Notes: generated by a model from the letters alone, not told the origin. Shown: positions 8,924-18,403, numbered from the stretch's first letter. The stretch is 60,295 bases of DNA from an uncultured Bacteroidales bacterium (GCA_945868745.1 CAMBMK010000005.1:1-60295); one strand, 5' to 3'. Translations and numbers: made by a program.

Positions 8924-9268
8924 ATGCCAAGATCAGTAAATTCAGTAGCCTCAAGGGCTCGCCGCAAGAAGATTCTCAAGAGAACCCGCGGTAATTTCCT
9001 TTCAAGGAAAAATGTCTGGACGGTAGCAAAGAACACCTACGAGAAAGGTCTTACCTATGCTTACCGTGACCGTAAAGCCAAGAAACGCGAATTCCGTTCT
9101 CTCTGGATCCAGAGGATCAATGCTGCCGCACGCAGCTACGGTATGTCCTACTCCCAGTTCATGGGCAAGCTCGCAAAGCAGAACGTAGGACTCAACCGCA
9201 AGGTCCTTGCAGACCTCGCCATGAACAATCCACAGGCATTCGAGGCCATCATCAACTCTGTAAAATAG
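8924..9268 (+). CDS. rplT: Large ribosomal subunit protein bL20
   Basis: This 114-residue protein begins [19 protein letters not shown] and contains [43 protein letters not shown] and a C-terminal helical globule, all typical of bL20. bL20 binds 23S rRNA early in 50S assembly and in E. coli and Bacillus represses its own operon. The 83-base gap between rpmI and rplT holds a short stem, GCAGT (8870-8874) with ACTGC (8899-8903), that could be part of such control, but this is weak. lepB starts 6 bases after the stop. Confidence 0.97.
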   Translation: MPRSVNSVASRARRKKILKRTRGNFLSRKNVWTVAKNTYEKGLTYAYRDRKAKKREFRSLWIQRINAAARSYGMSYSQFMGKLAKQNVGLNRKVLADLAMNNPQAFEAIINSVK

Positions 9269-9274
9269 TTTCTG

Positions 9275-10624
9275 ATGATGTCCTGGAAGGATCTCTGCCG
9301 CAATGATTGGGTGAGGATGGCCTTCTGGTCCCTCCTCTATATTGCGTGGGTGATCTGGCTGGGAAACTATTGGTGGCTCTTCGGACTCATTGTCATTTTC
9401 GACCACCACATCACCCGCCGGGTGAAGTGGATGTTCTGGAAAAAGGAGTACCGGGAGGGTGAGAAACACAATGTCTGGCTTGACTGGCTCGATGCCATCA
9501 TCTTTGCCGTGATATTTGTCTCCTTCATCAATATTTTCTTCTTCCAGGCCTTCAAGATTCCTTCCTCCTCGATGGAAAGTACGCTCTTTACCGGAGACCA
9601 TCTCTTCGTAAGCAAGCTTACTTTCGGCCCCAAGCTCCCGGAAACACCTCTCACCGTGCCGTTTACGCACAACGTCATCGGCAGGAGCGAGTCCTATTCC
9701 ACGCTTGTCCAAAGGGATTACAAGCGCCTGAAAGGATTCCGCAACGTAAGGAGGGGAGACTGTGTGGTATTCAACTTTCCCAATGGGGATACGGTACTCG
9801 TCAAGGCTCCGGCCGATGATTACCATTCCCTCTGCAGGACTGCCGGAAAAGATTACGTCATAAGGACTTATGGACCGATAAAGGTCCGTCCTGCCGACAA
9901 GAAGGACCATTATGTCAAGAGATGCGTTGCCGTAGCGGGCGATACGCTCCTGATAAAGGACGGAAAGGTCTTCATCAATTCCGCCGCCCAGGAAATCTGG
10001 CCGGGAGTGCAGACTACCTACACTGTCACTACAAACGGGACTCCAATCAATCTCAAGATTATTGAGAATCTCGGGTTGAATGTATCGGAACTCTGGTGGG
10101 ACAGGAACCTTCCCGGTTATCCCGCAATGCCGCTTACCGCTTCAATGCTTGAGACTGTCCGCGGTCTTGCAAATGTGGTTTCGGTGGAAGAGAACATCGA
10201 TGTATATCCGCCGGATTATCCTGACTCGTATCTGATGATATTCCCGTTCACGCAGGATTTCAGATGGACAAGGGACAATTTCGGACCGCTCTGGATCCCG
10301 CAGAAGGGAGTGACGGTGGACCTTACCGTGGAGAATCTTCCGCTTTATGAAAGGATTATCCGCGACTATGAGCACCACACCCTCGAGGTCGGAGCCGACG
10401 GCTCAATATACATAGACGGAAGTCAGGCTTCGTCCTATACATTTGCTCAGGACTATTATTTCATGATGGGTGACAACAGGCACAATTCGCTTGACTCCCG
10501 CTATTGGGGTTTCGTGCCGGAAGACCACATTGTCGGAACACCGTCCATCATATGGCTCTCCACGGACGCCCACAAGCGTTTCCCGCAGAACATAAGATGG
10601 CGCAGATTCTTCAAAATTGTGTAG
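9275..10624 (+). CDS. lepB: Signal peptidase I (long Bacteroidota form)
   Basis: This enzyme cleaves signal peptides of exported proteins on the outer face of the inner membrane. At 449 residues it is longer than the E. coli enzyme, as is usual in Bacteroidota. The N-terminus has hydrophobic segments at about residues 14-42 and 73-92. The catalytic serine is Ser99 in KIPSSSMESTL and the general-base lysine is Lys215 in VKRCVAVAGD. The C-terminal conserved box MMGDNRHNSLDSRYWGFV is near residue 395. A large insertion between the boxes forms a second periplasmic domain. It begins 6 bases after rplT, so it is probably translated from the same mRNA. Confidence 0.95.
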   Translation: MMSWKDLCRNDWVRMAFWSLLYIAWVIWLGNYWWLFGLIVIFDHHITRRVKWMFWKKEYREGEKHNVWLDWLDAIIFAVIFVSFINIFFFQAFKIPSSSMESTLFTGDHLFVSKLTFGPKLPETPLTVPFTHNVIGRSESYSTLVQRDYKRLKGFRNVRRGDCVVFNFPNGDTVLVKAPADDYHSLCRTAGKDYVIRTYGPIKVRPADKKDHYVKRCVAVAGDTLLIKDGKVFINSAAQEIWPGVQTTYTVTTNGTPINLKIIENLGLNVSELWWDRNLPGYPAMPLTASMLETVRGLANVVSVEENIDVYPPDYPDSYLMIFPFTQDFRWTRDNFGPLWIPQKGVTVDLTVENLPLYERIIRDYEHHTLEVGADGSIYIDGSQASSYTFAQDYYFMMGDNRHNSLDSRYWGFVPEDHIVGTPSIIWLSTDAHKRFPQNIRWRRFFKIV

Positions 10625-10628
10625 TTTT

Positions 10629-10660
10629 CTTGCATTTAAGCGAAAATAATCCGATATTTG
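10629..10660 (+). promoter_or_regulatory. Promoter for rpmB-rpmG-DUF4295
   Basis: CTTG at 10629-10632, a 20-base gap and GATATTTG at 10653-10660 (seven of eight positions of TAnnTTTG). It lies directly after the lepB stop and 41 bases before rpmB. Confidence 0.6.
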
Positions 10661-10701
10661 CACCCCGCATATTGTTTGATTAATAATAAAAATATCATAT
10701 T

Positions 10702-10944
10702 ATGGCAAAGGTTTGTCAAATTACTGGCCGCAGGAGAATGATCGGAAACAATGTTTCCCACTCAAAGCGCCGCACCAAACGTGACTTCGCCCTCAATCTC
10801 AAGACCAAGAGGTTCTGGTCAGAGGAGGAGCAGAGGTTCATCACCCTCAAGGTTACCGCAAAGGGTATGAGGATCATCAAGAAGAACGGTCTCGACAAGA
10901 CAGTGTCCGAGGCCCAGAAGAAAGGATTTGTTAACCTTGTTTAA
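10702..10944 (+). CDS. rpmB: Large ribosomal subunit protein bL28
   Basis: This 80-residue protein begins [21 protein letters not shown] and continues [18 protein letters not shown], the standard bL28 sequence pattern. It is a 50S component. It heads a three-gene unit of small ribosomal proteins with rpmG (11 bases later) and the DUF4295 gene. Confidence 0.97.
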   Translation: MAKVCQITGRRRMIGNNVSHSKRRTKRDFALNLKTKRFWSEEEQRFITLKVTAKGMRIIKKNGLDKTVSEAQKKGFVNLV

Positions 10945-10955
10945 TTTCTAATACT

Positions 10956-11144
10956 ATGGCAAAGAAAGCAAAAGGAAACAGGGTGCAGGTCATCCTGGAG
11001 TGCACTGAGCAGAAAGAGAGCGGTGTACCTGGAATGTCAAGGTACATTACCACCAAGAACAAGAAGAACACGCCGGAGCGTCTTGAGCTCAGGAAGTACA
11101 ATCCGTACCTCCACAAGGTAACCCTTCATCGCGAAATCAAGTAA
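10956..11144 (+). CDS. rpmG: Large ribosomal subunit protein bL33
   Basis: This 62-residue protein begins [19 protein letters not shown] and contains the bL33 signature [23 protein letters not shown]. It lacks the zinc-binding CxxC pairs of the C+ form: the place of the C-terminal pair reads YNPYLHK. It is therefore the zinc-independent type, although one Cys (ECTE) remains near the N-terminus. The gene sits between rpmB and the DUF4295 gene. Confidence 0.95.
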   Translation: MAKKAKGNRVQVILECTEQKESGVPGMSRYITTKNKKNTPERLELRKYNPYLHKVTLHREIK

Positions 11145-11162
11145 AAATAAGGAGATTGAATT

Positions 11163-11321
11163 ATGGCAAAGAAAGCGGTCGCTACCTTCGCAGCTAAGAG
11201 CGGTGCAAAGAGCATGATCAAGTGCATCCGCATGGACAAATCTCCAAAGACCGGTGCTTATGTTTTCACAGAGCAGCTCATCGAGGCCGGCAAGGAGAAA
11301 GAATTCTTCAACAAGAAGTAA
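11163..11321 (+). CDS. DUF4295 family small basic protein
   Basis: A 52-residue open frame starts MAKKAVATFAAKSGAKSMIK and ends FFNKK. It matches what I know of DUF4295, a short lysine-rich family of Bacteroidota encoded directly after rpmG. It has an AAGGAG Shine-Dalgarno at 11149-11154, 8 bases before the ATG. The context (rpmB-rpmG) and basic composition suggest a ribosome-associated protein; that is inference. A terminator follows 21 bases after the stop. Confidence 0.85.
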   Translation: MAKKAVATFAAKSGAKSMIKCIRMDKSPKTGAYVFTEQLIEAGKEKEFFNKK

Positions 11322-11342
11322 TTTACTTCAAGATACCGATTT

Positions 11343-11371
11343 GAGGTTGACATCCGTCAACCTCTTTTTTT
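11343..11371 (+). terminator. Intrinsic terminator of the rpmB-rpmG-DUF4295 unit
   Basis: GAGGTTGAC (11343-11351) pairs with GTCAACCTC (11356-11364) around an ATCC loop, followed by seven T. Confidence 0.9.
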
Positions 11372-11393
11372 GTTTATGCAACCTGAACTGCAA

Positions 11394-11425
11394 TTTGCCA
11401 AACGGCAAGTATTTTAGTATATTTG
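11394..11425 (+). promoter_or_regulatory. Promoter for ftsY operon
   Basis: TTTG (11394-11397), 20 bases, then TATATTTG (11418-11425): a perfect Bacteroidota promoter. The start site should fall near 11432, 17 bases before the ftsY ATG. Confidence 0.85.
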
Positions 11426-11448
11426 TAGGTTAAAACCGGTGTCTCAAA

Positions 11449-12384
11449 ATGGGAATATTCGACAAAGGAATCAAGAAAACCAACGAGAGCTTTTTCAAGA
11501 GGCTTTCAAGGGCGGTAGTGGGCAAGTCAAGGGTGGACGAGAATGTCCTCGACGCCATTGAAGAGGCCCTTGTCTCTTCCGACATGGGGGTGGACACAAC
11601 CCTTAAGATCATTGACAATCTCGAAGACAGGGTCGAAAAGGACAAGTATATGTCCATGGACGAACTTGCCGACCTCCTGCGGGATGAGATAGGCAAGCTG
11701 ATGGATGTCAACGGGGATGCTGCTCCGGTGGAGCCTTTCGATTTCACGAAAAAGCCTTATGTGGTCCTTGTGGTCGGAGTGAACGGAGTCGGCAAGACAA
11801 CCACGATCGGTAAGCTCGCCGCAAGCCTCAGGCAGCAGGGAAAGAAGGTTGTCATAGGTGCTGCGGACACTTTCCGTGCAGCGGCTGTTGACCAGCTTGT
11901 GATATGGGCCGAAAGGGCTGGGGTGGACATTGTCCGCCAGGAGATGGGCTCCGATCCCGCTTCCGTTGCATATGACACTGTAAAGTCCGCCGTAGCCAGG
12001 GATGCCGATGTGGTGCTGATTGACACTGCCGGCCGTCTTCACAACAGGGTGGACCTCATGAACGAGCTCACCAAAATACGCAATGTGATGCGCAAGGTCA
12101 TCCCTGATGCCCCTCATGACGTGATGCTTGTACTTGACTCCACGACGGGGCAGAATGCCTTCCAGCAGGCCAGGGAGTTCTCAAGGGCAACCGATGTCAC
12201 CTCTCTTGCCATCACAAAGCTTGACGGCTCGGCCAAGGGCGGAGTGGTGGTCGGTGTTGTGGACCAGTTCAGGATCCCGGTGAAATTTATCGGCATAGGT
12301 GAAGGAATAGATGACCTCAAGGTCTTTGACAGGAAAGAGTTCGTGTCATCACTGTTCTCGAAGAACGATATTGTTGGACAATAA
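11449..12384 (+). CDS. ftsY: Signal recognition particle receptor FtsY
   Basis: FtsY docks SRP-ribosome complexes at the inner membrane in a GTP-dependent cycle with Ffh. This 311-residue form has the N and G domains and only a minimal A domain. GTPase motifs are GVNGVGKTTTIGKLA (P-loop, about residues 108-122), DTFRAAAVDQL, DTAGRLHN and TKLDGSAKGGV. The short basic N-terminus (MGIFDKGIKKTNESFFKRLSRAVVG) forms the amphipathic membrane-targeting helix usual in short FtsY. It begins a long plus-strand operon, with pheT 14 bases downstream. Confidence 0.96.
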   Translation: MGIFDKGIKKTNESFFKRLSRAVVGKSRVDENVLDAIEEALVSSDMGVDTTLKIIDNLEDRVEKDKYMSMDELADLLRDEIGKLMDVNGDAAPVEPFDFTKKPYVVLVVGVNGVGKTTTIGKLAASLRQQGKKVVIGAADTFRAAAVDQLVIWAERAGVDIVRQEMGSDPASVAYDTVKSAVARDADVVLIDTAGRLHNRVDLMNELTKIRNVMRKVIPDAPHDVMLVLDSTTGQNAFQQAREFSRATDVTSLAITKLDGSAKGGVVVGVVDQFRIPVKFIGIGEGIDDLKVFDRKEFVSSLFSKNDIVGQ

Positions 12385-12398
12385 AAATCATCACATAA

Positions 12399-14840
12399 AT
12401 GAAACTTTCATACAGCTGGCTCAAGGATTATCTTGAGTGCGATCTTACCCCGCAGCAGATTGCGGATGCTATGACTTCAATCGGAATCGAGGTCGATTCG
12501 GTATCGGAGCAGGAAGAAATCCCCGGCGGACTTGCCGGAGTCGTTGTGGCCCATGTTCTGGAGTGCGGTCCGCACCCTGATTCAGACCATCTCCATATCA
12601 CCAGGGTTGATGACGGTTCCCCGGAGCCGCTTCAGGTGGTTTGCGGTGCTCCCAATGTTGCAGCAGGGCAGAAAGTGCTTTTCGCGCGCATAGGTGCCGT
12701 GCTTCCGGGAGATTTCAAGATCAAGAAGTCCAAGATCCGCGGAGTGGAGTCTTTCGGTATGATCTGCGCTGAGGACGAGCTTGGCATCGGAGCTTCTCAC
12801 GAAGGCATCATGGTGCTTCCTGATGACGCCGTCCCGGGTACTCCTGCCAAGGATTATCTCCATCTCAAGACCGAAGCCGTGATAGAGTATGAAATCACAG
12901 CCAACAGGGTTGATGCCGCATCGCACATCGGTGTCGCAAGGGACCTGTATGCATATCTCATGCTCAACGGCATTCCGTGCAGGTTCTCATATCCGGACGT
13001 ATCCGCCTTTGCTGAAGGCCAGGGCGAATCGATGCCGGTCGAGGTGCTTGACAGCACTGCCGCACCGCGCTACTGCGGAGTCACAATCAAGGGCGTTAAG
13101 GTCGGGCCGTCACCGGAGTGGCTTCAGAAAAAGCTTCTTTCCATCGGCTCAAGGCCGGTTGACAATATCGTGGATGTGTCCAATTTCGTGCTGTTCGAGC
13201 TCGGCCAGCCGCTCCATACATTTGACGCGGCGAAGGTCAGCGGCGGCAAGGTCATTGTGCGCAGGGCGCAGGAAGGTGAAAAGATCCGCACTCTTGACGG
13301 AGTGGAGCGCAGCCTGAAGGAGCGTGACATCGTCATTGCCAATGCCGATGGACCGATGTGCATTGCCGGTGTGTTCGGAGGTGAGGATTCCGGTGTCTCG
13401 GAAAACACTGTGGATGTGTTCCTCGAGAGCGCATATTTCGATCCGGGCTCAATCCGCAAGACATCCAAGGTGCACACTCTCCAGACCGATGCATCGTTCA
13501 GGTATGAAAGGGGTTGCGACCCGCTGATCACTGAATATGCGGCCAAGAGGGCTGCCCTCCTCATCAGGGAAGTCGCAGGCGGTGAGATTGTCGGCACCCT
13601 TCGCCAGGTGTACCCGGAGAAGATTGAAAAGGCTGTGATCGACCTCGACTATGACCGTATCGAGTCCCTGATAGGCAAGAAGATAGGTCACGACACCATT
13701 GAGAGGATACTTACATATCTCTCATACGATTTCCTTGAGAAACGCCAGGGAGGTGCCCGCGTTGCCGCGCCTTCGTATATGGTGGACGTGACGAGGGAGT
13801 GCGATGTCGTGGAGGAAGTCCTCCGCATTTATGGCTACAACAATGTGGAGATTTCCGACAATATGCGCATGTCCGTGCAGCCGTCGCCGTCGCCGGATCC
13901 GGAAAATGTCAGGAATTATATTTCCAACTTCCTGGCAGCCAACGGTTTTGTCGAGACAATGAACAATTCCCTGACAAAGTCCGACTACTATGCTTCGCTC
14001 AAGACCTACCCTGAGGATGCCTGCGTAAGGATTGTCAATCCGCTTTCTTCAGACCTCAACGTACTCCGCCAGACGCTTATCCTGAACGGACTTGAGGTGG
14101 TGGCATACAATATCAACCGGCAGATCCAGACAATCCGCAGCTTCGAGTACGGTTCCGTTTACAGGAGGCTTCCGGAAGGGGACGGCACAACCCTCGATTC
14201 CTATGAGGAGCACCAGTGCTTTGCCCTGTTCGTCACCGGACCTGAGGAGAAATCCTGGAGGATGGAGCCGCGCAAGGGCAATTTCTTCCAGCTCAAGGGA
14301 TATCTCGAGCTTCTGCTCAGGCGCTATGGTGTTGATATCTACACACTTGACACCGATGCCGCTCCTTCGGACATCTTCAGCGAGGGTATTGTGTACAAGC
14401 TTCCGGGAGGAGGAAAACAGCTGGCACAGATCGGTACCGTCAATCCGGTACTTGCCAGAAAGTTCGACATCAAGCAGCCTGTCTTTGCGACCGAAATCAG
14501 CTGGCCTGTGCTCTTCCAGCTCATCAGGAGGGCAAAGGTGCAGTTTACCGAGCTGCCTAAGTTCCCTGGCGTACGAAGGGACCTCGCAGTGGTGATTGAC
14601 GAGTGTGTCAATTATTCAGACATCATCAGAAGCGTGCGCCGTGCCGCGAAGAAACTGCTCAGGCAGACAACCCTGTTTGATGTGTACCGTGGCGACAAGC
14701 TTCCTGAAGGCAAGAAGCAGTATGCCCTCGGATTCTTCTTCCAGGACCCTGAAAAGACGCTTACGGATACTGAAATAGAGAAGGTTATGGGCAAGGTGCT
14801 CGCAACCCTCCAGAACGAATACGGAGCCGCACTCAGATAA
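12399..14840 (+). CDS. pheT: Phenylalanine--tRNA ligase beta subunit
   Basis: PheT forms the alpha2-beta2 enzyme with PheS that charges tRNA-Phe. The protein has 813 residues, the family norm. Domains in order are: an N-terminal B1 segment starting MKLSYSWLKDYLECDLTP; an EMAP-II-like tRNA-binding domain (about residues 40-155, with HVLECGPHPDSDHL and VCGAPNVAAGQKV); B3/B4 including the editing site; B5; a catalytic-like core; and a C-terminal ferredoxin-like anticodon-binding domain (FPGVRRDLAVVIDE). pheS is not in the window, so the two subunits are unlinked here. The stop overlaps the next ATG by one base. Confidence 0.97.
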   Translation: MKLSYSWLKDYLECDLTPQQIADAMTSIGIEVDSVSEQEEIPGGLAGVVVAHVLECGPHPDSDHLHITRVDDGSPEPLQVVCGAPNVAAGQKVLFARIGAVLPGDFKIKKSKIRGVESFGMICAEDELGIGASHEGIMVLPDDAVPGTPAKDYLHLKTEAVIEYEITANRVDAASHIGVARDLYAYLMLNGIPCRFSYPDVSAFAEGQGESMPVEVLDSTAAPRYCGVTIKGVKVGPSPEWLQKKLLSIGSRPVDNIVDVSNFVLFELGQPLHTFDAAKVSGGKVIVRRAQEGEKIRTLDGVERSLKERDIVIANADGPMCIAGVFGGEDSGVSENTVDVFLESAYFDPGSIRKTSKVHTLQTDASFRYERGCDPLITEYAAKRAALLIREVAGGEIVGTLRQVYPEKIEKAVIDLDYDRIESLIGKKIGHDTIERILTYLSYDFLEKRQGGARVAAPSYMVDVTRECDVVEEVLRIYGYNNVEISDNMRMSVQPSPSPDPENVRNYISNFLAANGFVETMNNSLTKSDYYASLKTYPEDACVRIVNPLSSDLNVLRQTLILNGLEVVAYNINRQIQTIRSFEYGSVYRRLPEGDGTTLDSYEEHQCFALFVTGPEEKSWRMEPRKGNFFQLKGYLELLLRRYGVDIYTLDTDAAPSDIFSEGIVYKLPGGGKQLAQIGTVNPVLARKFDIKQPVFATEISWPVLFQLIRRAKVQFTELPKFPGVRRDLAVVIDECVNYSDIIRSVRRAAKKLLRQTTLFDVYRGDKLPEGKKQYALGFFFQDPEKTLTDTEIEKVMGKVLATLQNEYGAALR

Positions 14841-15478
14841 TGAAGGACTTTCTGCGCAACGGGATTCTGGTGTTGGCAGCCATTGCCTCCATCGTCGCCT
14901 GCTCCGGAAAACGGGCGCGGGTGATCCCGTCGGACAAGCTTTCGGAAATATATGCGGAAATGTTTCTCGTTGACCAGTGGATAAAGGCGGACAGGCATCT
15001 TAACAGGATTGCCGACACGATGCTGGTCTATGAGCCGGTGTTCAACAAATACGGTTACACTACGGAGGATTTCCGGCACACGGTGGAGGTCTATCAGACC
15101 ACGCCCGGCAAGTTTGCCAAGGTGTTCAACACGACTGCCACAATGCTCAGGACCAGGGTTAACGAGCTGATAATGGAGGAGAATCTCCGCCGGCAGCTCG
15201 ACAGCCTGAAGAAGGAGACAAACTCCCGTGACTGGGACAAGTTCATTACGGGCAGTTTTGACAGCCTGATGGTGAGCCCGGGCATCATCGACTCGATTAT
15301 GGGGATTGCAGCAGTGCTCCCGCCGTATTCCGACAGTGTCTTTATTGCGAAGATTGACACTCTGCCGGGCGAAAAGCCGGACAGTGCATGCAAGGTTGCT
15401 CCGGCAATAGACACTTTAAGCAGAAGAAGGCTCTCCCCGGTGTTGCCAAAAAACAGGAAGGTATTGGAAATTGACTGA
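14840..15478 (+). CDS. DUF4296 family lipoprotein
   Basis: This 212-residue protein starts with a lipoprotein signal peptide (hydrophobic VLAAIASIVAC, Cys near residue 21). The domain PSDKLSEIYAEMFLVDQWI with YEPVFNKYGYTTEDFRHTVEVY matches what I recall of DUF4296, a helical Bacteroidota family of unknown function. It is translationally coupled to pheT (overlap in the sequence TAATG). The downstream amidohydrolase starts within 2 bases of its stop. It is likely anchored in the outer or inner membrane on the periplasmic side. Confidence 0.8.
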   Translation: MKDFLRNGILVLAAIASIVACSGKRARVIPSDKLSEIYAEMFLVDQWIKADRHLNRIADTMLVYEPVFNKYGYTTEDFRHTVEVYQTTPGKFAKVFNTTATMLRTRVNELIMEENLRRQLDSLKKETNSRDWDKFITGSFDSLMVSPGIIDSIMGIAAVLPPYSDSVFIAKIDTLPGEKPDSACKVAPAIDTLSRRRLSPVLPKNRKVLEID

Positions 15479-15479
15479 T

Positions 15480-16667
15480 ATGAAGCGATTTACAGCAGAT
15501 TATATCTATACTCTGGAAGGGTATGAGCCCATTGCCGGAGGTTTTGTGGAGGTGGAGGATGACGGGACGGTGATCCGTACCGGAAGCTGCCCGTCGCCAG
15601 CCTCGGAGGATAATTATGTCCACGGTGCAATCATCCCCGGTATGGTCAATGCCCATTGCCATGTGGAGCTGTCCTCGATGTGGAAGCTGTTCCGCAAGGG
15701 TACGGGGATGGCCGGCTTCATAGACCAGATCAATGCGCTCAGGGACACAACCACCAGGGAGCAGAAACTCGGGCAGATCCGCCTCAGGATGGATCAGATG
15801 TGGAATGCCGGAGTGTCGGCGATGGCAGACATCAGCAACTGTGCCGACTCCTTCGCTATCAAGGCGGCATCGCCGATGTACACGAGGACATTCATCGAGG
15901 TGTTCGGCACCGAGCCGGAGGACTGCGAATCAGTGATCGGGGACGCCCGAAGGCTCGAGAGGGAGGCTGCGTCATATTCCCTTGATGCCGGAATTACTCC
16001 CCATTCCTGCTATACGATGAGCCCCCAGCTGCTTTCAGCAGCTTCTGCCGCCGGGCTTGAAACCGGATTCCTGTCCTATCACAGCGAGGAGTCCGACGAG
16101 GAAGAGCAGATGCTGGTTTCAGGCAGCGGGCCCCTGTACGACAACAGGGTTGCCGCCGGTATGAGCACGCCTCCGGTGACAGGCAAGTCTTCACTCCTCT
16201 ATTTCATCGACAGGCTGCGCTCTGCCGTGGACGTTCCGGTAAGGGGAAAGGTCCTGCTCGTGCACGAGGTATGCCTCGACGGTGAGGGATGCGATGCCAT
16301 AAAATCTTGTCTGGAAAATGCTTATGTGGCACTATGCCCTCTGTCCAACATATTCATCCACAATGCCCTGCCTCCTGTGAGGCTGATGAGGGAACGCGGC
16401 CTCCGCATAGCTTTGGGTACGGATTCCCTTTCGAGCAACGATGACCTTGATATGATAAAGGAGGTCTTCTGCCTCCAGCAGAATTTCCCTGAGATCCCGA
16501 CCGGGGAAATCCTTTCCTGGGCATGTCTCGGCGGAGCCTCATTCCTCGGGAAAGACGGTGTCCTCGGCTCGCTTGCTCCCGGGAAAAAACCGGGGCTGGT
16601 GGCAGTGTCCAATATTGCCGACGGGGGACGCCTGACAACTGCAAGTGTTTCAAAAAGAATTATATAG
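15480..16667 (+). CDS. Amidohydrolase-superfamily deaminase (TRZ/ATZ-like)
   Basis: I start at the ATG at 15480 (395 residues), two bases after the upstream stop, rather than at a TTG nine bases earlier. The metal site is complete: HCH in GMVNAHCHVELSSM near residue 61, a His in ITPHSCYTMSP, a His in LLVHEVCLDG and the catalytic Asp in IALGTDSLSSNDDLDM near residue 320. This pattern fits metal-dependent deaminases acting on purine-like substrates, such as guanine, S-adenosylhomocysteine or 6-amino-6-deoxyfutalosine deaminases. The substrate cannot be settled; the menaquinone futalosine route is possible but no mqn genes lie nearby. The radical SAM gene follows 3 bases later. Confidence 0.8.
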   Translation: MKRFTADYIYTLEGYEPIAGGFVEVEDDGTVIRTGSCPSPASEDNYVHGAIIPGMVNAHCHVELSSMWKLFRKGTGMAGFIDQINALRDTTTREQKLGQIRLRMDQMWNAGVSAMADISNCADSFAIKAASPMYTRTFIEVFGTEPEDCESVIGDARRLEREAASYSLDAGITPHSCYTMSPQLLSAASAAGLETGFLSYHSEESDEEEQMLVSGSGPLYDNRVAAGMSTPPVTGKSSLLYFIDRLRSAVDVPVRGKVLLVHEVCLDGEGCDAIKSCLENAYVALCPLSNIFIHNALPPVRLMRERGLRIALGTDSLSSNDDLDMIKEVFCLQQNFPEIPTGEILSWACLGGASFLGKDGVLGSLAPGKKPGLVAVSNIADGGRLTTASVSKRII

Positions 16668-16670
16668 CCT

Positions 16671-17426
16671 ATGATGAGGGAAGAAATAGTGTTCGGACCG
16701 ATTTTCAGCCGCAGGCTCGGTTCCTCGCTCGGCATCAATCTGTTGCCGGAGAGGGGAAAGCTGTGCAATTTCGACTGCATCTACTGCGAGTGCGGATGGA
16801 ACAGGGACGGTCTGGACGACAGATATGTGCCTACTGCCGGAGATTTGCGCAAGGCCCTGACTGCCAAGCTTGAAGAATGTGCGGCAAAAGGTACTCCGAT
16901 AGATTCCATCACTTTTTCGGGTGACGGCGAGCCTACCCTGAATCCGGATTTTGCGGAAATCATCGACATCACGCTCGAGCTTCGCGACAGGTTCTATCCG
17001 TCGTCGGTGGTCTCGGTGCTTTCAAATGCCACTATGGTCTGCCGTGACGAGGTGTTCAATGCGCTGCGCAAGGTTGACAATCCGATCATGAAAATAGACG
17101 CACCGACTGCGCAGCTGGCTGCCAGGATCAACCGCCCGCAGGGGCATTATGACGTGGAGGAAATCGTGAAGGGACTGTTGCGTTTCGAAGGGGATTTCGT
17201 CCTTCAGACAATGTTCCTCCGCTCTCCGGATTTCGATTCGTCATCCCCGGAGGTACTCGGGCCTTGGATGGATATCGTGCGCCGGCTCCGTCCACGGGAA
17301 ATAATGGCTTATACCATTGACCGTGAGACACCTATGAAGGGCCTTGAAAAGATCTCCGCAGAGGAGATGGCTCTTCTTCTCAAACCGCTCTCCGACGAGG
17401 GCTTCAAAATACAGATAAAAGGATAA
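16671..17426 (+). CDS. Radical SAM protein (COG0731-like)
   Basis: The 251-residue protein has the radical SAM cysteine motif CNFDCIYC (CxxxCxxC) near residue 35, inside EEIVFGPIFSRRLGSSLGIN...KLCNFDCIYCECG. GDGEPTLNP near residue 83 matches the GEP motif that contacts SAM. The pattern FGPxxSRRLGxSLGIN is typical of a small cytosolic subfamily related to wyosine-type Fe-S oxidoreductases whose substrate is unknown to me. Co-transcription with the amidohydrolase and deoC is indicated by gaps of 3 and 10 bases; whether the enzymes share a pathway is unknown. Confidence 0.85.
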   Translation: MMREEIVFGPIFSRRLGSSLGINLLPERGKLCNFDCIYCECGWNRDGLDDRYVPTAGDLRKALTAKLEECAAKGTPIDSITFSGDGEPTLNPDFAEIIDITLELRDRFYPSSVVSVLSNATMVCRDEVFNALRKVDNPIMKIDAPTAQLAARINRPQGHYDVEEIVKGLLRFEGDFVLQTMFLRSPDFDSSSPEVLGPWMDIVRRLRPREIMAYTIDRETPMKGLEKISAEEMALLLKPLSDEGFKIQIKG

Positions 17427-17436
17427 AACTTCATAT

Positions 17437-18327
17437 ATGGAAAATTTATTTCAGAAATATGCCTATACTCCTGACAGGGAAGCGATTGGCAGAAGCATAG
17501 AAATTCTTGCCGAAAACCTTGACAACGTGGTTTCCGATGCGGTCCTGAAGACCTGCTTTTCGGTTATGGACCTTACTTCGCTGGGCAACGGGGATACTCC
17601 GGGCAAGATTGCATCCCTTACGGCAAAGGTCAATTCTTTCAGGGAGAGCTATCCTTCCTACCCGCTTCCGGCCTCTATATGTGTCTTCCCCAATCTTGCC
17701 GGTGTGGTGGCGGAAAACCGTACCGGAGACTTCCACGTCACTGCAGTGGCTGCCTGTTTCCCTACGGCGCAGAGCTTTTTGGAGGTGAAGGTACTCGAAG
17801 CTGAAATGGCTGTGGAAAACGGAGCTGATGAAATTGATATTGTACTGGCTCTCAATTCTTTCCTTGCCGGAGACTATGAATCCGCACGCCGTGAAATCAG
17901 GGCTGTGCGCCAGGCTGTTGACCGCAAGGCCTCTGCGCTCGGTCGGACCGTTGTCCTGAAGGTAATTCTTGAGACAGGTCTTCTCGTGACTCCGGAGAAA
18001 ATCGCTGAAGCCTCGTTCCTGGCCATGGAGGAGGGCGCCGATTTCATCAAGACTTCCACAGGCAAGGTGGATGTCAATGCGACTCCGGTTGCTGCATATG
18101 TGATGTGCCAGTGCATCAAGGCTTTCCATGAAAAGACAGGCAGGATGGTGGGCTTCAAGCCCGCAGGCGGCATCTCCTCGGCCATGGACGCCGTCGGCTA
18201 CTACTCCATCGTGTCTTCCGTCCTCGGGAAACAGTGGCTCGACAAGAAGTATTTCAGGCTCGGCGTCAGCAGGCTTGCCAACAATCTCATGTCCGCCATT
18301 GAGAAGAAAACTGTTGCAGTATTCTGA
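17437..18327 (+). CDS. deoC: Deoxyribose-phosphate aldolase
   Basis: DeoC converts 2-deoxyribose 5-phosphate to glyceraldehyde 3-phosphate and acetaldehyde in nucleoside catabolism. Class I aldolase residues are visible: GADEIDIVLALNSFL (conserved Asp), VVLKVILETGLL (Schiff-base Lys) and DFIKTSTGKVD (second catalytic Lys). The length of 296 residues is that of the longer bacterial DeoC group. The barrel ends with MVGFKPAGGISSAMDA. It lies 10 bases after the radical SAM gene. Confidence 0.95.
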   Translation: MENLFQKYAYTPDREAIGRSIEILAENLDNVVSDAVLKTCFSVMDLTSLGNGDTPGKIASLTAKVNSFRESYPSYPLPASICVFPNLAGVVAENRTGDFHVTAVAACFPTAQSFLEVKVLEAEMAVENGADEIDIVLALNSFLAGDYESARREIRAVRQAVDRKASALGRTVVLKVILETGLLVTPEKIAEASFLAMEEGADFIKTSTGKVDVNATPVAAYVMCQCIKAFHEKTGRMVGFKPAGGISSAMDAVGYYSIVSSVLGKQWLDKKYFRLGVSRLANNLMSAIEKKTVAVF

Positions 18328-18403
18328 TTTTTTTCATAAATTGTTGCCGTTGAAAGGGACGGAGCGGACAAAAACAGTAATATCAACTAAATTAATCTAT
18401 GTT

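Noticed and set aside
18128..18403. Upstream extension of the lipoprotein frame into deoC
   Set aside because: The extension lies in another frame of deoC and removes the lipoprotein signal peptide from the N-terminus.
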